64,000 nt of DNA. It comes from Sphingosinicella sp. LHD-64 (GTDB lineage: Bacteria; Pseudomonadota; Alphaproteobacteria; Sphingomonadales; Sphingomonadaceae). A program made the position numbers and the translations under genes. How positions within the stretch are numbered: position 1 is the stretch's first letter; every line of letters begins with the position of its first letter. Below, one piece after another: positions 7,276 through 14,337 of the stretch. Where the stretch lies: NCBI RefSeq assembly GCF_031157375.1, contig NZ_JAVIFV010000001.1, positions 1,054,001 to 1,118,000 on the forward strand. The letters run 5' to 3'. The notes under the pieces were generated by a model. It was not told where the DNA came from, made no database searches, and saw only the letters and a program-made list of their open reading frames with translations.

Positions 7276-8856
7276 GTGCCATCCTCGACCCCCCTCCTCT
7301 CGAGCTGGCGGCAGGACCTGCCGTCCTCGATCGTCGTCGCCCTCGTGGCGCTTCCCCTCTGCCTCGGCATCGCGCTGGCCTCCGGCGCGCCACTCTTCTC
7401 CGGCCTGATCGCCGGCATCGTCGGCGGCATCGTCGTCGGCCTGCTGAGCCGCTCGCCGCTGTCGGTCAGCGGCCCGGCCGCCGGCCTCACCGTCATCGTG
7501 CTCGCCGCGATCACGTCGATGCCGAGCTACGGCGCCTTCCTGCTCGCGGTGGTGCTCGCCGGCGTCCTGCAGATGGCCTTCGCCTCGGCCCGTTCGGGCA
7601 TCCTCAGCGAGTTCGTGCCCTCCTCGGTCATCACCGGGATGCTGGCCGCGATCGGCCTCATCCTGATCCTCAAGCAGATCCCGCACGCGATCGGCTATGA
7701 CGGCGACTATGAAGGCAGCTTCGCCTTCCTCCAGCCGGATGGCCGCAACACCTTCTCGACGATCTGGCATGTGCTGCAGGAGCAGATCGTGCCGGGCGCC
7801 GTGGTGATCGCCGTCGCCTCGGTCGCCTTCCTGTTCTGGTGGGACAAGGCCAAACCCAAGGACGGGCCACTGAAGCTCCTCCCGGGCCCGCTCGTCGTCG
7901 TCCTCTTCGCCGTCGTCGCCAACGCGCTGTTCGGCGAGGTCGCCCCGTCGCTCCACATCGCGCCGAGCCACCTCGTCCAGGTGCCGGTGCCGGACGATCT
8001 CGCCGGCTTCGTCGGCCTGTTCAGCCTGCCCGACTTCGGCGCGATCGCCGAGCCGATCGTCTGGACGACCGCGCTGACCCTCGCCCTCGTCGCCAGCCTC
8101 GAATCCCTGCTCGCGGTCAAGGCGATCGACGAGCTCGACCCTGAGCGCCGCGTCACCGACAAGAATCGCGAATTGCTCGCCCAGGGCGGCGGCAATGTCG
8201 TCTCCGGCATGCTCGGCGGCCTGCCGGTCACCTCGGTGATCGTGCGCAGCTCGGCCAATGTCGATGCCGGCGCCAACAGCCGCTTCTCGACCGTCCTGCA
8301 CGGCTTCTGGCTGCTGCTCAGCGTGCTGCTGATCCCCACCGTGCTCAACCTGATCCCGCTCGCGGCGCTCGCCGCGGTGCTGATCGCCACCGGCTACAAG
8401 CTCACCAAGCCGGCTTTGTTCGTCGAGCGCTACGCCCAGGGCTGGAGCCAGTTCGTGCCGTTCGTCGCGACCATCCTCGCGATCCTGGTGACCGACCTCC
8501 TGACCGGCATCGTCATCGGCCTCGGCATCGGCTTCGCGTTCGTGATCGCGCGCAACTTCCGCCCGGCGATCAGCTTCGTCCATGACGGCAAGGACGTGCT
8601 CGTCCGGGCGCGGCGCAATCTCTACTTCATCCACAAGGTGGAATTGCAGAACGCCCTCGCCAGGGTGCCGGACGGCAGCGACGTGCTGATCGACCTCTCC
8701 AGCACCGAATATGTCGATCTCGACAATATCGAGATCATCAATGATTTCATCCGCGGCGGCGAATATCGCGGCATCCACGTCGTGGTGCGCGGCGACCTCG
8801 CCAACCGCACCGCGCCCCGGATCGAGGCGCCCCGCAAGGAGGTTGTGTTCGCATGA
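7276..8856 (+). CDS. SulP family anion (probably bicarbonate) transporter
   Basis: SulP proteins carry sulfate, bicarbonate or dicarboxylates across the inner membrane. This 526-residue protein has the multi-helix core (for example LPLCLGIALASGAPLFSGLI near the start and GLPVTSVIVRSSANVDAG in the middle) and a C-terminal STAS-like domain from about residue 430 (VLIDLSSTEYVDLDNIEII). The GTG at 7276 with GGAG at 7266-7269 is the likely start; an ATG 93 bp upstream adds an unrelated N-terminus. The gene overlaps a carbonic anhydrase by 4 bp, which makes bicarbonate the most likely substrate. Confidence 0.9.
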   Translation: MPSSTPLLSSWRQDLPSSIVVALVALPLCLGIALASGAPLFSGLIAGIVGGIVVGLLSRSPLSVSGPAAGLTVIVLAAITSMPSYGAFLLAVVLAGVLQMAFASARSGILSEFVPSSVITGMLAAIGLILILKQIPHAIGYDGDYEGSFAFLQPDGRNTFSTIWHVLQEQIVPGAVVIAVASVAFLFWWDKAKPKDGPLKLLPGPLVVVLFAVVANALFGEVAPSLHIAPSHLVQVPVPDDLAGFVGLFSLPDFGAIAEPIVWTTALTLALVASLESLLAVKAIDELDPERRVTDKNRELLAQGGGNVVSGMLGGLPVTSVIVRSSANVDAGANSRFSTVLHGFWLLLSVLLIPTVLNLIPLAALAAVLIATGYKLTKPALFVERYAQGWSQFVPFVATILAILVTDLLTGIVIGLGIGFAFVIARNFRPAISFVHDGKDVLVRARRNLYFIHKVELQNALARVPDGSDVLIDLSSTEYVDLDNIEIINDFIRGGEYRGIHVVVRGDLANRTAPRIEAPRKEVVFA

Positions 8857-9491
8857 GAGACTATCGCCAGCTCCTCCTCGCCAACCGCGCCTGGGCGGCC
8901 GAACATCTCGAGGAACGCGAGGATTATTTCGCGCAGCAGACCCAGGGGCAGAAGCCGCAATTCCTGTGGATCGGTTGCTCGGACAGTCGGGTCGCGCCGG
9001 AGCAGATGACGATGACGCCCCCGGGCGGCATGTTCATCCACCGCAACGTCGCCAACCTGGTCGACGAGAACGACCTCAACCTGGTCTCGGTGCTGCAATA
9101 TGCGGTGACGGTGCTGAAGGTGCGCCACATCATCGTCTGCGGCCATTATGGCTGCGGCGGCGTGCAGGCGGCGCTGAAAGGCGGCACGACCGGGCCGGTC
9201 GATACCTGGCTCGCCAACGCTCGTGCGGTCTACCGCGACCATGAAGACGAGATCGAGGCGATGGAGGGCGAGGCCGCCAAGGTGAACCGCCTGGTCGAAT
9301 GCAACGTGCGCGACCAGCTCGTCCATCTCGCCCGCACGGAGATCGTCCAGAACGCCTTCGCGGAAGGGCAGGAGCTCTATCTGCATGGCTGGGTCTACGG
9401 CATGCGCGACGGCCTCATCCATCCGCTGATGGAGATCGACGCGGAGACCGACCTCGCCGAGGTCGGCCGCCCGGACCGTGTGCTGGTCTGA
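8853..9491 (+). CDS. can: Beta-class carbonic anhydrase
   Basis: The enzyme interconverts CO2 and bicarbonate. The 212-residue protein shows all zinc ligands of the beta class: Cys42 and Asp44 in IGCSDSRVAPE, and His98 and Cys101 in VCGHYGCGGV; the dyad residue Arg46 follows Asp44. GELFIHRN-type sequence appears as GGMFIHRNVANLV. Length is normal. Its start overlaps the SulP stop (ATGA), so transporter and enzyme are made together, as in other SulP-carbonic anhydrase pairs. The rnpB gene converges from the other side. Confidence 0.96.
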   Translation: MRDYRQLLLANRAWAAEHLEEREDYFAQQTQGQKPQFLWIGCSDSRVAPEQMTMTPPGGMFIHRNVANLVDENDLNLVSVLQYAVTVLKVRHIIVCGHYGCGGVQAALKGGTTGPVDTWLANARAVYRDHEDEIEAMEGEAAKVNRLVECNVRDQLVHLARTEIVQNAFAEGQELYLHGWVYGMRDGLIHPLMEIDAETDLAEVGRPDRVLV

Positions 9492-9498
9492 GAGAAAT

Positions 9499-9524
9499 GC
9501 GGCGGCGGCGCCTGCCGCCGCCGC
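9499..9524. terminator. Hairpin between carbonic anhydrase gene and rnpB
   Basis: A perfect 10-bp GC stem, GCGGCGGCGG (9499-9508) with CCGCCGCCGC (9515-9524), separates two convergent transcripts. There is no clear T-run on either side, so its role as terminator is probable from position only. Confidence 0.4.
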
Positions 9525-9535
9525 AATGTCGAAAG

Positions 9536-9901
9536 AGCCAGAGGGCCTGTAAGCCGGGTTCTGTCCGGCGGCCGAAACCGCCTGTGCGACCATTCCTCTA
9601 GGCGACGGATCGCTCCGCCGCTCAAGCAACCAACCCGGGCGACGGGCTGGAACGAAGCCCATGTGCCGCCCCTATTCGGTCTTGCTCCCGGTGGGGTTTA
9701 CCATGCCGCTCCCGTTGCCGGGCGCGCGGTGGGCTCTTACCCCACCCTTTCGACCTGACCGGCCCGAAGGCCGGCGGATTGCTTTCTGTGGCACTGTCCC
9801 TGGGGTCACCCCCGCCGGGCGTTACCCGGCACCGTCGTTCCATGGAGCCCGGACTTTCCTCGCGCGGCTCACGCCGCCCGCGGCCGCCCGGCCCTCTGGC
9901 G
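9536..9901 (-). ncRNA. rnpB: RNase P RNA, class A
   Basis: This is the catalytic RNA that trims tRNA 5' ends. On the minus strand the 5' part reads GAGGAAAGTCCGGGCTCC (near 9868-9850), the universal P4/J region, and further on ACAGTGCCACAGAAA near 9800-9780. The 3' part ends AACCCGGCTTACAGGCCC. The two ends pair as helix P1: GCCAGAGGGCC at about 9900-9890 with GGCCCTCTGGC at 9547-9537. The ends given are those of P1; the primary transcript may be a few bases longer. Confidence 0.95.
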
Positions 9902-9986
9902 GGAGGAATATAGCGATCATCCGGTGCAGGCGTAACCCCCGGTCGCACCCAGCGTCAGCTTTCCGAAATCGACGCCCGCGCGGCGA

Positions 9987-10625
9987 CTACCCACGGCGCA
10001 CAATCATATCCCAGCGATAGCGGGGAATGCCCGAGGCCGCCGGGCCGATGTCAGTGGCGAGCACCATCGCGGGACGGATGTTCGTGCTCAGCAACGCATC
10101 GGTGGCATTGAGCGGCTCCCCGGGGAAGTACATCTGCGCTACGAGCCGATCGACGCGGCCGCTCAGATCGAAGTGGATATGCGGTGTGCGCATGCCCCGG
10201 CGTCCGCCTGGATAGGCGCCGGGCTTGATGGTGACGATGCGATATTCTCCGGCAGTGTCGGTGGTGACTCGGGCATAGCCCTGAAAATTGGGATCGAGCG
10301 GCGCCGGATTGTCGTCGCTCGGATGCGCGTAGCGCCCGGCCGCGTTCGCCTGCCAGATTTCCAGTTCGGCGTCGGGAACCGGGCGCCCCGCCAAGTCCAT
10401 GACCCGCCCCGAGACCTCGATGACCTGGCCGGCGGCACGCTCCCGGCGACCGACAATTCTCGTCAGATCCGCATCGTGGTCTACCGGCTTGGCGATCGGA
10501 TAGAACGGGCCCACAATCTCTTGCGGGGTCGGCTCGAGCCGGTTGCGGGGATCTTGCGAGAAGGCAGGCGCCGCGACCACGGCGCCCGCGAAATGACCGA
10601 GAAGCTGGCGTCGGGACAAGAGCAT
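9987..10625 (-). CDS. Exported intradiol ring-cleavage dioxygenase-like protein
   Basis: The 212-residue protein belongs to the protocatechuate 3,4-dioxygenase/catechol 1,2-dioxygenase fold. All four non-haem Fe(III) ligands appear present: Tyr99 (GRYAHP), Tyr138 (KPGAYP), His149 and His151 (RTPHIHFDL). The N-terminus (LSRRQLLGHFAGAVVAAPAF) looks like a twin-arginine-type signal, so it probably acts in the periplasm, unlike the classic cytoplasmic PcaGH. There are no neighbouring aromatic-degradation genes, so its substrate is unknown. It is a stand-alone gene. Confidence 0.87.
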   Translation of the reverse strand: MLLSRRQLLGHFAGAVVAAPAFSQDPRNRLEPTPQEIVGPFYPIAKPVDHDADLTRIVGRRERAAGQVIEVSGRVMDLAGRPVPDAELEIWQANAAGRYAHPSDDNPAPLDPNFQGYARVTTDTAGEYRIVTIKPGAYPGGRRGMRTPHIHFDLSGRVDRLVAQMYFPGEPLNATDALLSTNIRPAMVLATDIGPAASGIPRYRWDMIVRRG

Positions 10626-10789
10626 GCCGCGTCCCCCGAAATTTGCTTGTCCGACGACATTAGCACGACCGGTGTGGAAACGCCCGCCTTTGTCGGCTTC
10701 GATCCACTACCCCGCGCATTCGGATCGCCGGCCCGATTTTCTTGCCCAGGGAAGCTGAAACTTATGAAGTTTCCGCGCCCGGTCGCCAC

Positions 10790-11482
10790 TCAATCCTCCC
10801 CGCGCGGCTGGGGCAGCAGCAACGCGAGCAGCAGCGCGCGGCATTCGCCGTCGATCGTGCCGTCGATCAGTTCGGGGCGGAAGCGGCGCTGGAAGGCGAC
10901 GGTGGCGGCGAGCGGATCGGCGACGTCATAGCCGAACCGTTCGAGCGCGAGCAGGAAGCCACCGTCGGTCCAGTTCGGGTCCATGAGGTTCTTCGTCGGC
11001 CGTGGCAGCGCGAGCCGCAGGCGCGCGAGCCGCCCCCAGGGGAAGAGCTCGCCCGGATCCTGCTTGCGCGCGGGCGCGATGTCGGAGTGGCCGACGATGT
11101 TGCCGCGGGTGACGCCGTGGCGGTCCTTGATGTCGGAGACGAGCGGGATCAGCGCCTCGATCTGCGCTTCCGGGAACGGGCGGTAGCCGAATTCGTGGCC
11201 GGGATTGACGATCTCGATCCCGATCGAGCAGCCGTTGAGCGCGGTCACCCCCCGCCAGTAGGATTTGCCGGCATGCCAGGCGCACTTGTCCTCCGGCACC
11301 ATGCGCAGCACCCGGCCGTCCTCGTCGACGAGATAGTGGCAGGAGACCCGCGCCTCGGGATCGCACAGGCGTTCGATCGCCGCCTCGGCGCTTTCCATGC
11401 CGGTATAATGGAGCACGATGACCGAGATCGGCCGATCCCGCTCGTCGAAATTGGGCGACAGGCAATCGATGATCGCGTCCAC
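10790..11482 (-). CDS. N-acetylmuramoyl-L-alanine amidase, AmpD type
   Basis: The amidase_2 domain of this 230-residue protein carries zinc ligands His25 (VIVLHYTGM), His132 (GHSDIAPAR) and Asp142 (KQDPG), and the catalytic Glu in IGIEIVNPG. A C-terminal helical part (from about residue 175) includes TVAFQRRFRPELIDG, a peptidoglycan-binding-like motif. I choose the GTG at 11482, since the longer frame runs into cheR. No signal peptide is seen, so it probably recycles muropeptides in the cytoplasm as AmpD does. It lies 40 bp after cheR and may be cotranscribed. Confidence 0.9.
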   Translation of the reverse strand: MDAIIDCLSPNFDERDRPISVIVLHYTGMESAEAAIERLCDPEARVSCHYLVDEDGRVLRMVPEDKCAWHAGKSYWRGVTALNGCSIGIEIVNPGHEFGYRPFPEAQIEALIPLVSDIKDRHGVTRGNIVGHSDIAPARKQDPGELFPWGRLARLRLALPRPTKNLMDPNWTDGGFLLALERFGYDVADPLAATVAFQRRFRPELIDGTIDGECRALLLALLLPQPRGED

Positions 11483-11522
11483 TCGGCATTTACCGCGCGA
11501 AAGCGCGCGCGCGTCAAGCGGT

Positions 11523-12374
11523 TCAGGCGACCCGGGCGGTGGCGGCCGACCTGGCGGGCGCGGGAACATAGAGTCCGCGATGCTGCGAATCGGAAACGAA
11601 CTTGTCGGTCTGCCCGAGCACCGTTTCGCCGGCGCCGAGCATCAGCGCGCCGTCCGGCGCGATCGCCGCGGCCATGCGGTTGAATGCCATCCGCCGCATC
11701 TCCGGCGCGAAGTAGAGCAGGACGTTGCGGCACAGGATGATGTCGAACCGGCCCGGCGACGGCGGCGGCTCGATGATGTTGCCGACCTCGAAGCGGACAG
11801 CCTCGCGCAGCTTCTTCGCGATCTGCCATTCGCCGCCGCCCAGCTCCTCGAACCAGCGCACCATCTGCATAACCGGCAGGCCGCGCTGCACTTCGAACTG
11901 GGAATAGGTGCCCGAACGGGCACGCTCGACCGCCGAGCGCGAGAGATCGGTCGCGACGATCTCGATCCGCCAGCCGAGCCAGCGGTTCGGCTCGTCGGCG
12001 AAGCTCATCGCCAGCGAATAGGCTTCCTGTCCGGTCGAGCAGCCGGCGCACCAGATCGTGATCCGCCGCTCGCGGGCGCGGGCCTTCTCCAGCTTGGCGA
12101 GCGGGCCGCCGAGCAGCAGATCGAACGGCAGCTTGTCGCGGAAGAAATAGGTCTCGTTGTTGAGCAGCGCTTCGACCACCTGATCGGTCAGCGCCTTGTC
12201 GCGGCTCGAAACGAGCCGGGCGACGAGCTGGTCGAGGCTGGCGAAGCCGTGCTCGCGCAGGATCGAGGAGAGCGCACTGTCGATCCGCCAGCGGCGGCTG
12301 AACGTCAGCTGCTGGCCGCTGCGCGCCTCGAGCAGGCTGGCGAGGATGCGCTGGGAAGCACTGCTCAATTCCAT
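11523..12374 (-). CDS. cheR: Chemotaxis protein methyltransferase CheR
   Basis: CheR methylates glutamates of chemoreceptors using S-adenosylmethionine. The 283-residue protein has the N-terminal helical CheR_N domain (residues about 1-70) and a Rossmann methyltransferase domain with TIWCAGCSTGQEAYSLAMSF and FDIILCRNVLLYF. Start ATG 12374 overlaps the cheB stop (ATGA), which decides it over longer in-frame starts. It is fifth in cheA-W-Y-B-R. The motif GCSTGQE differs slightly from the usual SSTGEE but keeps the glycines and acidic residue. Confidence 0.95.
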   Translation of the reverse strand: MELSSASQRILASLLEARSGQQLTFSRRWRIDSALSSILREHGFASLDQLVARLVSSRDKALTDQVVEALLNNETYFFRDKLPFDLLLGGPLAKLEKARARERRITIWCAGCSTGQEAYSLAMSFADEPNRWLGWRIEIVATDLSRSAVERARSGTYSQFEVQRGLPVMQMVRWFEELGGGEWQIAKKLREAVRFEVGNIIEPPPSPGRFDIILCRNVLLYFAPEMRRMAFNRMAAAIAPDGALMLGAGETVLGQTDKFVSDSQHRGLYVPAPARSAATARVA

Positions 12375-13477
12375 CACGCCATCTCCGCACGCAAAGCGAT
12401 CCGCCGGGCAAGCTCGCGCGGCGGCAGAACCGCCGAGGCAAGCCCCGCCTCGGCGACGCAGCGCGGCATGCCCCAGATCGCAGACGAGAACTCGTCCTGG
12501 GCGAGCATGATCCCGCCAGCCTCGACGAGCTTGCCGGCACCGATCACCCCGTCGCGGCCCATGCCGCTCAGCATCACGCCGGCGCCGGTGTCGCCATAGA
12601 CCTCGGCCACCGCCGCCAGCATCGGATCGACCGAGGGGCAACACCCCGACGGCGCCCGGCGGCGATTGAGACGCACCCTGACCTCGCCACCGCTGCGATC
12701 GAGCTCCAGATGCGCGTCGCCGGGCGCGACCAGAACGACGTCGGGCGCGACCCGGCGCCCGTCCTCGGCGACCAGCACCTTGCGGTTGCACGCCGCTTCG
12801 AGCTGGCGGGCGAAATAGGACATGAAGATCGCCGGCAGATGCTGCGTCACCAGGATCGGCGCGCCGATCCGCGGCGGCAGCGCGCCTAGAAACCCGATCA
12901 GGGCATGAAGCCCGCCGGTCGATGCGCCGAGCGCGACGCAGCCGAGCGGCCGGTCCGGTGTGTCGCGCAGGTGAATCGGCCGCGACGGATGGGGCGTTGC
13001 GGCGACCGCGACTTCCCGCTCGCGCCCGGCGCGACCGATCCGTCTGAGCCGGTCGCCGAGCACCTGCGCGAAACGGCCGTTGAACGGGGAGCTGGCACCG
13101 GGCTTGGGCAGCGTATCGGCCGCGCCCTGTGCCAGCGCACGCACCGCAACCTCCGCGCCGTCCTCGGCCATCGACGAGACGACCAGCACGCGTGCGCCGC
13201 CGCCGGCTCGAATGATCAGCGGCAGGGCCTCGAGGCCGCTCGTTCCCGGCATCTCGACGTCGAGCAGGACGATGTCGACCGCCACGGACTTCAACGCATC
13301 GACCGCCTCGACCGAATTGCCGGCCAGCGCCACGACCTCGAAATCGGGATCCGACGCCAGCATCCGCGACAGCACCGCCCGGGCAACCGTCGAGTCGTCG
13401 ACGATCATCAGGCGGATGGGCGCCTCGGTCGGCCCGTCAGGCCTCCGCCGCCGTTCAGGCGCCGGAAGCGCGTTCAC
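12374..13477 (-). CDS. cheB: Chemotaxis response regulator methylesterase CheB
   Basis: CheB removes methyl groups from chemoreceptors. Residues 20-140 form a receiver with phospho-acceptor Asp73 (VDIVLLDVEMPG). The C-terminal esterase shows the catalytic triad Ser186 (LGASTGGLHAL), His213 (VTQHLPAIFMSYFA) and Asp309 (LSGMGRDGVIGA). The 367-residue length is normal. The linker is short and arginine-rich. The gene overlaps cheY by 4 bp upstream and cheR downstream, so levels of the adaptation enzymes are linked. Confidence 0.96.
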   Translation of the reverse strand: MNALPAPERRRRPDGPTEAPIRLMIVDDSTVARAVLSRMLASDPDFEVVALAGNSVEAVDALKSVAVDIVLLDVEMPGTSGLEALPLIIRAGGGARVLVVSSMAEDGAEVAVRALAQGAADTLPKPGASSPFNGRFAQVLGDRLRRIGRAGREREVAVAATPHPSRPIHLRDTPDRPLGCVALGASTGGLHALIGFLGALPPRIGAPILVTQHLPAIFMSYFARQLEAACNRKVLVAEDGRRVAPDVVLVAPGDAHLELDRSGGEVRVRLNRRRAPSGCCPSVDPMLAAVAEVYGDTGAGVMLSGMGRDGVIGAGKLVEAGGIMLAQDEFSSAIWGMPRCVAEAGLASAVLPPRELARRIALRAEMA

Positions 13478-13839
13478 GCCAGGCCGACGATCTGGAGCTT
13501 GCTGTGGATCGTCTCGCGGTCGAACGGCTTCATCACATATTCGTCCGCGCCGGCCGCGATCGCCGCGCGGATATGGCCGATGTCGTTCTCGGTCGTGCAG
13601 AACACGACCTTGGGCTGCGTCGGCTGGTCCGAACCGCGGAGCGCGCGCAGGAATTCCATGCCGCTCATCACCGGCATATTCCAGTCGAGCAGGATGACGT
13701 CGGGCATGGCCTCCTCGCAGCGGTTCAGCGCCTGACGGCCATCTTCTGCCTCGTCGACGGAAAAGTTCAGGGTTTCAAGGATGTGCCGGGCGACCTTGCG
13801 GATCACCTTGCTATCATCGACGACAAGACAGCTCTTCAT
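13474..13839 (-). CDS. cheY: Chemotaxis-type single-domain response regulator CheY
   Basis: This 121-residue stand-alone receiver has the acidic pair and phospho-acceptor Asp52 (ILLDWNMPVMSGMEFL), the Thr/Thr of FCTTEND, and Lys104 (EYVMKPFD). No output domain exists, so it likely signals by binding the flagellar switch, or another target in a non-flagellar pathway. It is 63 bp downstream of cheW and overlaps cheB. CheY proteins of this type (LDWNMP) are common in alphaproteobacterial che operons. Confidence 0.95.
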   Translation of the reverse strand: MKSCLVVDDSKVIRKVARHILETLNFSVDEAEDGRQALNRCEEAMPDVILLDWNMPVMSGMEFLRALRGSDQPTQPKVVFCTTENDIGHIRAAIAAGADEYVMKPFDRETIHSKLQIVGLA

Positions 13840-13902
13840 TCTTCATGCTCCGTGACGGCGTCCAGACCATTAACGGCAAGAAGTAAGCACAACTTTAAAG
13901 GC

Positions 13903-14337
13903 TTACGCCGCCTGGGCCGCAGGCCCCGCAATGACGAGGTGCGGATCAACGAGCAGCAGCAGATCGCTGCCGGCATCGATCATGCCGATCGCAACCCGAT
14001 CCCAGCCCGCGCCGATCGGCGCCCGCACCGCGAGTGGTGCGCCGTCCGTCTCGATCACGTCCTCGACCTCGTCGACGAGGAGCGCATAGGGATGCCCTCC
14101 CGAATTGACGACGACGGCCTCGATCAGGCCCTCGCCGAACGAACAGCCGAGTTCGAGCGATGCCATCGCGTCGATCACGGTCAGCACCCGGCTGCGAAGG
14201 GCCGAGAGGCCCGCGACATGAGCGGCGGCGCGCGGCGCCGGCGTCAGGCCTTCCAGTTCGACCACCGCCTCGACTTCCGAGGCAGGAATGGCGACGCGGC
14301 GTCCGGCCATGCGAACGATGAGGACGAGCTCAGCCAT
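13903..14337 (-). CDS. cheW: Chemotaxis coupling protein CheW
   Basis: The 144-residue CheW-like domain protein links chemoreceptors to CheA. Features are the beta-barrel segments RRVAIPASEVEAVVEL, LRSRVLTVIDAMASLEL and HPYALLVDEVEDVIE, each in the expected order. It starts with an 8-bp overlap with the end of cheA. No chemoreceptor (MCP) gene is found within the window, so the receptors that use this coupling protein must be encoded elsewhere. Confidence 0.92.
   Translation of the reverse strand: MAELVLIVRMAGRRVAIPASEVEAVVELEGLTPAPRAAAHVAGLSALRSRVLTVIDAMASLELGCSFGEGLIEAVVVNSGGHPYALLVDEVEDVIETDGAPLAVRAPIGAGWDRVAIGMIDAGSDLLLLVDPHLVIAGPAAQAA

Noticed and set aside
7210-8778. 522-codon minus-strand frame opposite the SulP gene
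   Set aside because: It is an antisense shadow with low-complexity Asp/Glu/Arg composition; the SulP gene has clear family motifs.
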